64,000 bases of DNA, taken from assembly GCA_021018815.1 (NCBI GenBank), contig JAITYX010000150.1, positions 124,001 to 188,000 on the forward strand, read 5' to 3'. Below are positions 1 to 11,530 of the stretch, in pieces (within the stretch, counting starts at the first letter, position 1; the number at the start of each line of letters is the position of its first letter). A program made the position numbers and the translations under genes. The DNA comes from Talinum fruticosum. Its lineage: Eukaryota; Streptophyta; Magnoliopsida; Caryophyllales; Talinaceae. The notes under the pieces were generated by a model. It had not been told where the DNA came from and did not search any database. It saw nothing but the letters and a program-made list of their open reading frames with translations.

Positions 1-344
1 TTGATGAAGATTTATACTTTCTAAATCATTTGGAGGACTTCATTTTTTTAGTTTTTTGGTTAATATTGCTTGTACTCGGATATCAATTAAGTTATGTATT
101 TTAGGATGCTTTTGATATTAGGTTATATTTTATATTACGTATTCGCAGACTGTGGTATTCAAAGCAATTAATACATATCAATTCAAGTTTGTTGTTACTA
201 TATATTAGTGATAAATAGTTTATTACATTATTTTAATGATAATTGGAAAAATTATATATTTAAGTTATCCATAATATTATTAACGATGAAAATGTTAATC
301 GTTAAAGAAATAACGATGAACTAAATTGGTTGTTAATGATTATG
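1..344. other. AT-rich sequence, no gene seen
   Basis: This stretch has no open reading frame of note and no recognisable repeat end. It stops where similarity to the copia LTR family begins near 345. Confidence 0.5.
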
Positions 345-1606
345 ATTTTAATTTTTCCCAGGCACAGAAATTTCCTTAGCTGCCCTAGTACTTCCAAAAT
401 GAGGTACCCTTTATAGTTTGGGACAAGTGAGTTGAGTTAGCCCTTACAACTCAATCAAGGGATCAAGCAAGAAAAGTGTTTGAAGAAAAAGTAAAACTTA
501 TAAAACTTTTCTTTTCAAGATCTTTACAACTTAGAAAATTGTGATTGAATGAGAGTTGTAAGCCAGAAGAGAGAATAAGGGTGTTGTGTTCTTGGTTTTA
601 GCAATCTTGTAAGTCTTGAATCAATGCTTCAATTTATAGGTTGCCACGAAGAGAGCCATTGTGTCTTGGGCTGGAAGCACTAGGTCGACCAACTATTGCA
701 ACGAATTGTCTAATGACTCGGTTTTAGGACCATTGAAGATTAGTCATTGAGCTTAGGTCCTAGCTCTCAAAAGTAGTCCTAACAACTTGTTGTATCTGAA
801 AAATAAGATAGAAACAACTGTTAAACTCAAAAATTAGAAGTTACCAAAAATGGAAACAAATAGGCCTGATGACCTAGTTTGAGTCCGCTCGAGATACTCG
901 GCTTTTACGTTGCTGAGTCTTGGAATGGTAAAGAAGCCGTTATTTTTCTTGAAGTTGGGATTAATTAACTTTAGTAAACCTGTAAAAATAAATTACAAAT
1001 GATACTCAAGTATAAAAAACACTTTGGTCTAAGGTTAGATAAGGATTAGTCTAAATAAATCATATAACAACTAAAAATCCTTATAATCTATTAAAATGGA
1101 TTTCTTTTCAAGTTCAATATTCAATATGATCAATTCCATATATGTCTTAACTCAAATAGTAAATATGGTAGAAATAGGTTCACATAGTTAATTAGACATA
1201 TTTTAGTGTTTGCGAATATAACTAAATTTAACTTAATGAATCCGATTAAAATAAAATTAACACTAGTAATTCCGATTCAAATTATGAAGTGAGCCAATTT
1301 GAAAGATGAGTTAAAATGTGAAATTATTTAGGCAAACTTTTCATCTAAGCCATACTAAGTAGGTCGGTTTCCAAAACAATCGGTGCTTAGTTTCATTGAT
1401 CGAGGTCAATCTCTATTTTTTCTAAGTAGAACGGAGTCCTTAGACTTTAAGAGATAAACATTTAGATCCAAAGTCTTAGGTCAATTATATTTTAGTCATC
1501 CTCTTGTGAATTTCATTTTAGAATGCATCTTGTTTAAGCCTAAGTTTTGAGATTAATGACTTTAAATCAAAAACAACTAAGGGGTTAGTTCATACGTGAG
1601 TCTTCA
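345..1606 (-). mobile_element. Truncated copia LTR, same family as the 42-50 kb element
   Basis: The sequence follows the LTRs at 42176-43608 and 48517-49931 in the same order. Shared landmarks are the 'GAGTTGAGTTAGCCCTTACA' block near 430, the 'CTTTGGTCTAAG' block near 1020 and the terminal 'GTGAGTCTTCA' ending at 1606. The part matching the first 170 bp or so of the plus-strand LTR copy is missing, so the left boundary is a truncation. It is much more diverged than the other copies. No partner LTR or internal coding sequence lies next to it. The strand is that of the parent element. Confidence 0.75.
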
Positions 1607-1614
1607 CTAGGCGC

Positions 1615-3500
1615 AAGGTGAACTTTATTGAGGGCTTGAGGTACTCGGATGGAAACGTTTAGACAAATGGGGAGAAGCTAGAGGAGGTAGTAATCACATA
1701 TTTTTCTAGCAATCTTCCAAATGTCGAGCACACCTAATATCAACAATGTTATTTTAGTTACATCTACTGTGGTGTCCAATGATATGAACATTCGGTTGTC
1801 CAAGACTTATGCGATCGAGGAAGTCAAGTATGCATTGCATCGGATGCCCTCGTCAAAAGCGCCCTTACCTAATGGTATAATCCCTTTTTCTTTCAAAACT
1901 ATTAGAGTATTGGGGGCGATGTTGCTACAGCCGTGTTAGGTATCTTTAGTGGGAACCCGATGTCGGAAGTTTTTAATCGTAGCCATCCGGTTCTCGATCC
2001 CTAAAAAACAAAAATCTGATCGTATTGAGGACACTCGACCTATTAGTTTGTGTAATAAGGTGTATAAATTGGTTACTAAACTTATCTCAAACTTGCTGAA
2101 AGTTATTCTCCCGAGTATTATCTCATATTCCTAAATTGCATTTACTCCGGGTAGATTCATTTCAGATTATATTCTAGTGGCTTTTGAGATCTTCCACTTT
2201 CTACACTCGCTCTTCTAAACTTAATGGGGACACGATGGTCAAGCTTGATATGGATAAAGCCTATAATAGATTTGAGTGGATTTTTTTGAGACAAGTTGTG
2301 TTGAAAATAGGGCTGGCTCCAAACAGGGTAAATTTGGTGATGTCTTGTATTGAATCGACTTCTATGTCCTTGATTATTAATGGGGAAACCTAGGGGCTTT
2401 CTGCATCCCAAGAGAGGCCTTAGACAGGGAGACCGTATCTCTTTCTTTTTATAGCCGAAGAACTCTCATACTTGTTCTCCGATGTTGTTCATTCAGGTAG
2501 ATTAATTGGCCGTAGTATCTATGAAGGGGCTCCGATGGTGTCTCATCTTTTTTGCTAACCTTAAGTTTTTGTGAGGCTAGCATGGAACAAGCTGCTGGTG
2601 ACCGATATTTTTGATTTATATGAGCTAGCTTCCGACCAAAAAGAAAACTTGAGAAATCAAGAGTCTCTTTTAGCAAAGGTGTGTCGGATGAGCGTGAAGG
2701 GGCAATGACTATAGACATTCGAAGGTGTTAGCACATGGTAAATATTTGGGTGTTCCTACAAGAATTGGGAAATCAAAGGAAAAACCTTTTTTACCAATAA
2801 AAGATCGTATTGGAAAAAGGTTACAATGGTTGGATTGATCGTCATCTATGATGGGCGGGGAGGGTAGTGCTAGTAAAGGTCATGGCTCAAGCAATACCAA
2901 CTTATGCTATGAGTTTCGTCATGTTCCTGAAGGTGCTTTGTGTGATAATATCCAATTAATGATGAATAGATTTTGGTGCGGTCACACCGATAATTCGAGG
3001 AAAATCCATTAGATAGGTTGGAAGAAATTTGGCAAGATAAATAAGGGCATGGGCTTTAGAGATTTTGAAGATTTCAACTTGGCTCTTCTAGCATGACAAG
3101 TCCGGCGGTTGATAAACAATAGGGCGTTGTGGTGTTAGCGTTTTGAAAGCTCATTGTTTCCCAAACTCTTCTCTTCTTGATGGTTAACTTGGGTCTCCCC
3201 AAGCTACACATGGCGTAGCATTTAGAATGCCGGATGGGTCGTCTCTTGAGGATTGTGGTGGAGAATTAGGGATGGTTTCTCGCTTTGTATTTGGGACGCC
3301 AAATGGCTTCCGAGGCCTTATTTGTTTAAAGTTATTATTACTCGGCCAAACCCAAGGTATGCTCTACTTAGGGTAGGGGACTTTATTAATAGAGATGCGG
3401 GCAAGTTAATGGTGAAATCGACTTACCATTGTATTCGTAGTTGGTCTAGTAAGAACGAGTTAGGGTCGAGCGGCTGTGAGGGAACAAGCTCGTCGAAGTC
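1615..3500 (+). pseudogene. LINE reverse transcriptase pseudogene
   Basis: Pieces in several frames spell plant L1 RT. In order they are the pre-RT linker 'FIEGLRYSDGN' (near 1627), 'SSKAPLPNGI' (near 1850), 'DTRPISLCNKVYKLVTKLIS' (near 2030), 'MVKLDMDKAYNRFEWIF' (near 2235), 'RGLRQGD' (near 2412), and the post-RT region with 'RFWCGHTDN', 'FGKINKGMGFRDFEDFNLAL' and 'WWRIRDG' (2960-3270). Product: would reverse-transcribe LINE RNA at a nicked target. The YxDD catalytic box expected after 2500 is not legible, and the fragment cannot be functional. Confidence 0.8.
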
Positions 3501-3639
3501 ATTGTGAAGTACGTGTTTGCCACCTCGGATGAAAATGTTTTCCTAGCGAATCTGTTCGAGATTCCTCCCTTCAAGTGTGAACCTGGCCAAGAGTATCCCA
3601 CGTTTCTCGGGAATGTGTAGTGTATGCAATTGAGGAAGT

Positions 3640-3985
3640 TAGAGTGTGCTTGTTTATAATGAAACCAGAGTTGGAGCATGACTATACAAAGGTGGTAATC
3701 GAGGGAGATTGTGCTTGCTGTTATTGCAAAAATCAAGAAGGGTTGTTTAGCTTCAGAAGTTAGGTTGTTTATTTTTGATATTATTAAACTTTATAAGTCC
3801 TTTAAATTTTGTTCATTCATACATGTTTGTCGCACGAGGGAGGGGAGCGGGGGATAGGATGACTCACTCACTAGCTCATCTACAACCTTATGTTTCTTCC
3901 ACTAGAACATGGGTTGAAGATGGTCATAATTCCATGTTTTAGTTGGTTGTCAAAGATGTGTCTCTGTTTACTAATAGTGAATAAT
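3640..3985 (+). pseudogene. LINE RNase H-like domain remnant
   Basis: After a deletion near 3480-3500, the remnant of a plant LINE RNase H domain can be read. It includes 'TKVVIEGD' near 3690, 'FVARGRGAGDRMTHSLAHL' near 3830 and 'SSTRTWVEDG' near 3898. The order, an acidic motif followed by a basic stretch and an 'AHSLA'-type helix and a 'W-x-E-D' end, is usual for the RNase H domain at the C terminus of plant L1 ORF2. It is broken by frame changes and an in-frame stop. Confidence 0.65.
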
Positions 3986-4149
3986 AATATTCCCCTATGT
4001 TTCAAAATAAAAAGAAATTCTCAAAAAACCCGAGCATTACATGCGTTTAAAAAGCCAATATCAATATAATTTTAGGAACAACACATACATATTTGTAGCA
4101 CTAGAGCAAACAATCGCTCTTATTAAGGCATTATACAAATACTAACATT

Positions 4150-4695
4150 TTGATAGCATACCATACGTGGGATATGGCTACAAACCCAGAACAGATACAT
4201 ACGAGCAACTCATGTAGATGGCTTTCATTGCGAATTCAGTACAGCTATGTCCGACACAAGGATTATTCGGACCACACTTTAAAGACCAACCGGACACAAG
4301 ACAATCGTAGATGGATGTATCGTAGGTTATTACTTGGTACAGTTGGGTATAGACAAGAGTTTTTAGACGGGGTTGAGGAGTTTGATGCACATGCTAGAAG
4401 TCAATCACAATTTGTACATAATCAACAATATAGATGTCCATGTTGCAAATCCAAAAATCGGAAGTATAAGGATCCCGATGATGTTAAGTTACATCTTTAT
4501 CAATATGGTTTTTTTCCAAACTATTGGTATTGGACTAATCATGGAGAAATAAATCCTCATTTACATGAGAATGGTGGTATGACTTCTAACATATTCAACG
4601 ATGAAAGTGGCTCCAATCATATGAACTACGGCAATGTAGAATCAAATATCGACCGTTGGATGTTTAATAATGTTTTTATGTTTTGTTTATATTAG
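4150..4695 (+). pseudogene. CACTA transposase-associated N-terminal domain
   Basis: This 181-codon open frame contains 'RWMYRRLL' (about residue 55), 'EFLDGVEEF' (about 70), a zinc-binding-like 'RCPCCKSKNRKY' (about 94) and 'DDVKLHLYQYGFFPNYWYW' (about 109). That is the transposase-associated domain found at the start of TNP2-type CACTA transposases, where it probably binds DNA. The normal protein runs on for hundreds of residues into the catalytic core. Here it stops at 4695 and nothing of the core follows, so it is a remnant. The start codon shown is simply the first in frame. Confidence 0.75.
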
Positions 4696-5274
4696 GAAAT
4701 ATGGAGCGAGGTAGAGGCAGGTCTAAAAGATCAACTACTCGGGGAAGGGCTAGAAACGTCAATACCAATGGTGAAGGTAATGATGTAAGCATTTCTAGCG
4801 CCCTCAAAACCTTCCTTACCTTCAGTCTCTTGTAGGTGGAGCACTATCTCCACACTCCCTTACAACCAAACTCTAACGGGTGGGTCATTCATTCTCAACC
4901 CTCCTTATTTCCAACCTCCTAACATCCCGCACATGCAAAGTCCAATGGGTGGGTCTTTCATTCCAAACCCTCCATATTCTCAACATGCTCATATATACTC
5001 AAACCCGCTGCACACGTACGCATATAACCGATATGGTACGACCCTTATACCACGCATTCACGTTGGTGCCAAACAAAGGCCACCACAAAGGCCTACAAAT
5101 GATGGGGCAACTGATGTAGGCAACGAGCATGCTAGTCTTGAATCAAACAATGCTAGCAGCCGGGAAAAGATTCGGATTGAGCCGGATGGTGAAGGATAAG
5201 TGTGATAATAAGTAATAAAATAAATTAAGCTTAGTAGTAGAATAGTATAACTAACTGTTTTATATGTTTCTTGA

Positions 5275-6557
5275 TTAGGTTCTTCCCCATTGATAAAGTT
5301 GTGAGCACGATTTCCTACATCTTCCAAAGCAAGTATGACGGAGCATGGCCTACATGGGGTAAAGTTCCTCGATCACAATGTGATATGTGGTTTTCTAAGT
5401 TCAAGGTAACGACAAATCTTTAGTTTTCTGAATTTGAGGTAACATAATGACTTATTGTGTATGTTTGAGCATTATATTATAATTTCATAACTTAAAAACT
5501 ACTTTTTCATTTATATAGAAATTTTACACTTGGTCTCCAACCGATGAAGTCCAAAAAAGAAGAAATTTTGAGAAGAAAGAAAGTGATCGATTGAAGGACT
5601 TCATGCTGAAAGTAAGGAAAAATAAGAACAAGCCGAAATAGTTGGGTGACAACTACTGGCGAGAGCTGTTAGAATATTGGGAAACTGCTGAGTACAAGAA
5701 GTTCACGTGAGCGAGGCTTAGAAAAACCGTCATGCTGATCAAGGTGGAGTTGGTTCATCGCTCCATACATGTGGCTCAATCCCTATGACGGAGCATAAGT
5801 AGCGATTGGTACATACCCCTTTAGTGATTAGGCATGCAACTATTAACATGTTCACATTAGTAAATTGAATGTCTACTAACTTTTTTATTTAGATGAAGGA
5901 GCTTAAAGGATTTCTTCCTTTACCGACCCAACTATTTTCACGAACCCACAAGGCAAAAAAGGACGAATGGGTTGACCAGAAATCTAAGACCATTTATGTG
6001 AGTTACCTTATATATGCAATTTTTATATTTTTCAATATATGGTCTTCTTTGACAACCTATGATAGTTACATGCCTCAAAAATTTATATATTATTCAAGAA
6101 AAGTTTGAAAAAGAGTGGGAAAAGTTGTAAAACACTCAACCCATCGAACCTTCTACCGATGACCCCAACTCTTCCGAGGATCGTGTGTCCACCCCTTCAC
6201 AACATGAGTTGTGGGTGAAAGCCAATGTGAACAATAAAGGTCGCATTTATGGACCTGAATCTGAGGCTAAAAACTTAAAAACCACCATGTCCTTCAAATC
6301 ACCGAAAGTCGCTACTGCAGATGACTCAGATTTGAGAGCAACGAGTGCATAACTTAACTTCTAAGTTACATCAATGGATTGAGCATACTCGTGTGCTTGG
6401 GTTGGAAAATAGGCAACTCAAAGAAAAGGTGGACAGTTTCATTGAGCCAATAGCACGCTTCACTAAATTTATGAAATCTCAGCAAGCATCCGGATCTCAC
6501 CGTAAACCAGTACAACCACAAGAGGAAGAGGAAGAGGAAGAGGAAGAGGAAGAGTGA
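5275..6557 (+). pseudogene. CACTA Transposase_24 (TNPD-like) remnant
   Basis: The region encodes pieces of the plant Transposase_24 family, the accessory protein of En/Spm elements. These include 'YDGAWPTWGKVP' (near 5330), 'MWFSKFK' (near 5385), 'FYTWSPTDEVQKRRNFEKK' (near 5524), 'NYWRELLEYWETAEYKKF' (near 5652) and 'QLFSRTHKAKKDEWVDQKS' (near 5930). It probably had introns near 5405-5518 and 6000-6090. The C-terminal part (6345-6557) has a short heptad-like stretch and ends in a poly-glutamate run encoded by a GAGGAA microsatellite. An in-frame stop near 5641 and another at 5708 mark decay. Confidence 0.7.
6520..6556 (+). repeat. (GAGGAA)n microsatellite coding poly-Glu
   Basis: About six copies of GAGGAA in a row end the Transposase_24 reading frame with a run of glutamates. 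Confidence 0.9.
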
Positions 6558-6879
6558 GGACCCCGAAGTCGTTATCATCAGAACTTTTGTGTATTGGCGA
6601 ACATTTTGTGAACTTTTCGATTATATGTTTATGGTTGGTTGTGAACTTTTGTATGGTTGTTTTTGTGAACTTGTGAATTGGTTGTAAATATATTTGGATT
6701 GTTTATGATTGTGAACTTTGTGTTGGATTTGTATATCCAACTTGGATGAGTATTTTGTGGCATATGTAAATATCAAATGTAATTGTCACATATGTGAATG
6801 TTGGATTTGTATATTCATTCACATTTTTTATACTAGATTAACGAAGAATTAGAAAAAGCTATTTTAGAATTATGCTAAC

Positions 6880-7191
6880 ATAGCGACCGAATAGCGACGG
6901 AACAACGACGGAATAGCGAGCGGTGGAATAGCGATGGAACAACGACGGAATTACTGAAATTGCGGTCGCTAAATTCGGCGACGGAAAATGTCTTCCGTCG
7001 CTGATTGTCATTAGCTACGGAAGCCTGTTCCGTCGCTAATTAGCGACAGATTGGATTATTTCCGTCGCTAAATTTTAGCAACCCGGTTTTTAGCGACGGA
7101 AAAATTCCGTCGCTATTTCCAAAATTCCGTCGCTATTTAACACATTTCCATCGCTATTTCCGTCGCTATTCGTTCTGTTTTCTAGCGAGTG
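6880..7191. repeat. CACTA subterminal repeat array (TAGCGACGGAA)
   Basis: More than a dozen copies of an 11 bp unit near TAGCGACGGAA or its complement TTCCGTCGCTA occur between 6880 and 7170, many back to back in opposite orientation. In CACTA elements such subterminal units are the binding sites for the TNPA/TNPD-type accessory protein, and the array here lies at the end where they are expected. Confidence 0.85.
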
Positions 7192-7194
7192 TAA

Positions 7195-8879
7195 GATTAC
7201 ACTCATTATTTGAAAAATTAAGAAGTCAATCCCTCGAAGAATCAAACATTCAAATAAACCTCACCCATACAGACCTTAAGACTAGTGTGACAATCTGTCT
7301 AGGTATCAAAAGGCAAATATTAATAGGAAAAGGAATAACATATGATTGGTATAAATTGAATTAGACAACCTATAAATAACAATGAATATAATTATATCAT
7401 AAATTAATATTACAATACAAATTCCACCAAATCAATAAAAGAATCTCAAACTTATAACTCATGGTTGTCTACATAGTGAACATTAATTTAACTTAATTGA
7501 CGTTTACACAAATATTTCATTGACTTGAATATTACACACTAACCTTTAAATGGTACACATGCACCCATAATGAGATCTCAATTTTTAGAATTGTAGGGTG
7601 AATATGATGTTTTATCTGTTTTTACCTACCTCTGCATACAAAGAAAATTAATATTTAAACCTCTTACACTCTTCGATCCTCATCAATAGATTATATACAA
7701 TAGAAATTTAATCATAAATAAATTTAAGTTGAGACTCCATATCTTATCATAAACAACTTTAAGTTGAGACTACACCTCTTATCTTCTTACATTGACACTC
7801 TTAAATCAATTGTATTCCCCATTCATTTGCCGAACTTCTAACTCAGCTTGGAAAATGGATTCACATATTTTAGTTTCACTTCTAGCACTGCCAAAACTAA
7901 ATTTGCAACTATACCTACTCTCTACAAGTTGTAATATCTTAGTCATCTAAAAGGGAATGAGAAAATCTAGCACATAATAAATTCATGATTATAAACAAGT
8001 CACATGCAATGATAAAAATATGGTGAGAGAAAATCCATATCGCAACCTAACCCCAACTTCGTAGATATTAAAATCCTTTAAGATAAAAATAAGGTGAGAA
8101 AGAATGATAACTTCACTTTCATATAAATTAACAAGTGAAGCATATAAAATTCAACTTAATAATCGCCAAATTAGGCTTGATAAGATCATACCAACGATCA
8201 AGTAGGTAGTAAACTAATAAAATGATTTCGAGGGAGAATAGATACAAAAATTCTAGAGAAAAGTATCTTAGGATATTTTTTTTATTTTTTTATTTTAGGG
8301 TGGGAGAGTTAGTCAAAGCCATAGAATGAACATATCCATATACTTGAGGTAAGCTATTCAAATGACTTCAATTTATTTTTAAGTATCATATGAGAATTTT
8401 GATCTTTTAATTTGTATTGTTTAACCCTATATTGGCGAAGAAAATATAAATAAAATTATGTGTGAGGATTCATAATCAAATGATTGAGACCCCATCTTCA
8501 AGTCCCCCTCCCCAATTTCAAGTCCACTCTATTATTAAATTAAGACTCGAGATAAAGAGATGCCTAAATATTAAAGTTAAATTGCCAAAGTAACCAAGCT
8601 TTCTAGAATTAAAAATCTATAGCTCAATGCCATAAACCTTCAACCCGTTCTCCATTAGTTCCGAAACCCCTTTTTCCTTTTCATCACAGTAAATATGTCA
8701 TTTTCTTATTCCTAAATCTTGCTTACCATAAATGATCACTTTATTCTGTTTATATTACAAATAATCAAAACTAAAACAACCTAAAACTAAGATCTTGAAA
8801 GTGTAAAAAAATGTGAAAGGAAAAATAGAAAATTCAAATAAGTCAATGACCATAATTTAACATCTATTTTAAATATATG
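7195..8879. other. AT-rich DNA without recognisable gene
   Basis: There is no long open frame and no clear transposon end. Short repeated phrases ('AACTTTAAGTTGAGACT' near 7720 and 7750) are the only local structure. Confidence 0.5.
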
Positions 8880-9110
8880 AAGGAAAAAAATACTAATAAG
8901 ACTATACTTTAATAATAAAACAAAAAAAGAAAGAGAAGAGAATAGTGCACATAGAAAAGAACCTAAATAATATTATATATTTATTTAATTAATTATTTAC
9001 ATCAATGACTAATATTTAGTGGACAAATAATTTTTATGGTTGAGATTGCACGAAACTCTTACAATTAATCCTATTACAGGTTCAATTTGAAAAGATTACT
9101 ATTATAGATT
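8880..9110 (+). repeat. Direct repeat, copy 1
   Basis: It matches 9758-9997 in the same order: 'AAAAAATACTAATAAGACTA', then A/G-rich sequence, 'ATTATTTACATCAATG', 'ATAATTTTTATGGTTGAGA', and 'CAATTTGAAA.GATTA' at the end. The copies differ by many small indels. Confidence 0.75.
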
Positions 9111-9757
9111 AGAAAGTGTTAAATCTAACAATGGTTCATATGACCTGAAAAGGGGAGAAAAATAGTGGTAATAGATGATCAATACTGCTACTATCTTACC
9201 ATTTAGATTGTATATAGAGGTTCTTGAAAAGTTTCTCATCAATAATAATAATAATGACCTTATGAATTTGACAGAATTCATATACTCAAATTTGATAGAC
9301 ATATACAAAGATAATGGTTTTTCTAAATAGTATCTTACCATTTAGTCATATGATATATACTAAAAAAAGGATGTGGGAGTTTTTTTTTTTTGTTGGTGTT
9401 TAGTGCAATTGAGGGGGTAAGTCCACAATATCCTTGGGTAGATACCAATGTGCATGAGCCATTTTAAGCCATCGGAGGGTCAACACACACATAGTCATCA
9501 TAGGAAGTTTAAGTTAAGTGAATAAATATAATTAACTCACCCTTAATTAAATGTATTTATTAAAAGATCTAAACCTTATCATATTATCGGAAGTTATTGG
9601 GTTATAAAATGCATTAATTATCTCAATAAATGAAAAAAGGGGCTAATAGATGATAATTCTAATGGCAAAAAGAGAATTGTAAGTATAGTTTTCTTATCAC
9701 ACAAAGAATAATTTTAAAATTGTGGGAAATTTTCTTTCCTTTTTTTTTTTTTGAAAC

Positions 9758-9997
9758 TTGGGAAAAAATACTAATAATAAGACTATTATCACCACAAAAA
9801 AAAAAAGAAAAGGAAGAGAAAAGTCCACTTATAAAAGAAAATCTATTTTTTGGATAACTTTTATTTTTATTTATTTAATTATTTACATCAATGGATACTA
9901 CTTTATAAACATATAATTTTTATGGTTGAGAGTACACTAACCTCCTACAATCACTCATGTTATACTATTTCGTCAATTTGAAACGATTATTATTATA
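9758..9997 (+). repeat. Direct repeat, copy 2
   Basis: It is the second copy of 8880-9110, about 880 bp downstream. The 650 bp between the copies holds no recognised gene. It contains a 15-16 bp phrase, 'TATCTTACCATTTAG', twice (near 9193 and 9329). Confidence 0.75.
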
Positions 9998-10500
9998 TAT
10001 ATTATTAACACCGACAAAAATTCAAGTTCGAGTCAATATGGGCTTGGACAATTCGAACCATGTCCGAATTGTAGATTCGGACACCCCGACTAGACTCAAA
10101 CCTCGTAACACCCCAAACCCCATTCCGGGAGTATTTCATCACCGGAGTTCCTCAAAAAGAACTCACAAGGCTAATTAAGGGGTCGATTTGGTTTTCTAAT
10201 CCCAACATAAAGGTAATAGAGGTGATTTTATATCTTACTTGAAAATTTTTCTTAAAATTTTGGCGAGTTCTGTCTCTAATATAGCGTATCCGCTTGGCTT
10301 AAAGCGTTAAAACTCTACATAAAAACCATGATATAACTCAACATAAAAGCCATAATATAACTCAACTAGCCATACGCTCGAAGTACGCAACTCAACGACC
10401 ACACGCTGAAGTCCAACCAAAGTGCATTTAAAACTAAAAACAATCTAATTGACCTAGGACACACTTAAGCAACTACATGAACTTAATTACAAATTACAAG
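9998..10500. repeat. Decayed LTR-like fragment
   Basis: The block 10085-10430 contains 'CGTAACACCCCAAACCCC' and a run of phrases of the type 'GCTTAAAGCGTTAA', 'ACTCAAC', 'GCCATACGCTCGAAGT'. The same phrase order recurs in decayed form near 52130-52270 and partly near 37375-37510. This looks like a shared LTR or terminal region of a retroelement family. No coding part is attached. Confidence 0.4.
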
Positions 10501-11530
10501 TTAGAACAAGTTGGAAACATATAGAATACATACATTTTTAGCAACAACATCACGCACATAAGTCCAGGGTAAGGTAAAAATACGAGGCCATTCACCTTAG
10601 GGAGTACCTGCAACTCCAAAAAGAAATGGGGTGAGCAAACTACAAGCTCAATGAGTAATCCTATCTCGAAAATCACAACATTTATACTTTACATGCATAC
10701 ATACAAACCATAATGTATTAACAGTTTAATAGTGCAATCCCTCAATCGTATTATATCTTCTAATCTTTGTTTTCAACTCCAGTTCAAAACATCATGTGCT
10801 TCACATATTTCTCGAAGAACTATTTTTCATATTTCTAAACAGATGACTAAATGAATCGAACCAAATCGAAACACAATTTTAGATATCTTTCAACTTTTGA
10901 ATTTTTGGATTTTCAAGGCTGCATTGTCACCAATGCAATTCAATCAAAAACTCATTTTGCAAACCATTATTTGTAAAACACCATTCTTCCAACAAGTTCT
11001 CGTTGGTAAAAAATATTCAATAAGCACATTATTTGTTGAAAAAAAATTCAATCAGCATGTTATCTCGTTGGTAAAATTTAATTTTTCCAATCAAAACTGT
11101 TGATTGCGACAGAGTTTAGTACAAACTATTGAAAATAGTGACCTAAACACCTATCACTATTTTTACATAACTTTGCAACACATTGTACATATAAAACAAA
11201 AGACATATTCACACAATAATTTGGATTTCTATCATAATTTGGTTATAAAAGTTCACTAAAGTATGACCATTTAATCTTTACAAAAGATACTAATTATGTT
11301 AAATTCGAACGATACACTTATTAAATTAAGAAAGTACAACCTATGCTATGTTGTCTTATTATTCATATGGGTCATCGTATTCATCTTCTCCCCTTCATTT
11401 TGGTCCTCTTCATCCACAACATCATCCTCTTCAAATTCATAGTTATTTGTATTTTATATTTTCATCATCAAGCTCAATTGATGATATTTATTTCTTTCCT
11501 TATCCCCTAAAAAAAGGAGATAAAAGAAAC
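10501..11530. other. AT-rich DNA; short acidic minus-strand frame
   Basis: No gene is recognised. On the minus strand, 11344-11450 reads as a short acidic frame ('FEEDDVVDEEDQNEGEK') ending in a stop. It lies just downstream of the last candidate exon of the minus-strand gene model (11531-11603) and might be its tail, but no acceptor site was found to support that. Confidence 0.3.

Larger units (their letters stand above)
1607..3990 (+). mobile_element. L1-type LINE fragment (ORF2 3' two-thirds)
   Basis: A non-LTR retrotransposon remnant begins exactly where the LTR ends. It runs through a fragmented reverse transcriptase and a RNase H-like tail to about 3990, where A-rich sequence follows. 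The endonuclease and ORF1 are absent, either lost by 5' truncation, as is common for LINEs, or removed with the LTR insertion. Many stops and frame changes show it is long dead. It is a different LINE lineage from the one at 55-64 kb, since the RT motifs differ in wording. Confidence 0.8.
4010..7191 (+). mobile_element. CACTA (En/Spm) element, left end missing
   Basis: The right terminus reads 'TTCTGTTTTCTAGCGAGTG', the complement of a CACT-type TIR (CACTCGCTAGAAAAC), ending at 7191. It is followed by TAA, a possible 3 bp target-site copy. The 300 bp inside the terminus is packed with TAGCGACGGAA units in both orientations. Two CACTA protein remnants lie inside. No matching CACT terminus or repeat cluster is visible at the left, where the LINE tail ends, so the left end and the main TNP2 catalytic region are lost. 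Confidence 0.75.

Noticed and set aside
4080..4140. 'GCACTAGAGC' near 4110 as the left CACTA terminus
   Set aside because: The following bases do not match the right TIR (CACTCGCTAGAAAAC) and no TAGCGACGGAA units lie inside it.
6366..6578. Minus-strand Leu/Phe-rich ORF opposite the poly-Glu tract
   Set aside because: It is the antisense reading of the GAGGAA microsatellite.
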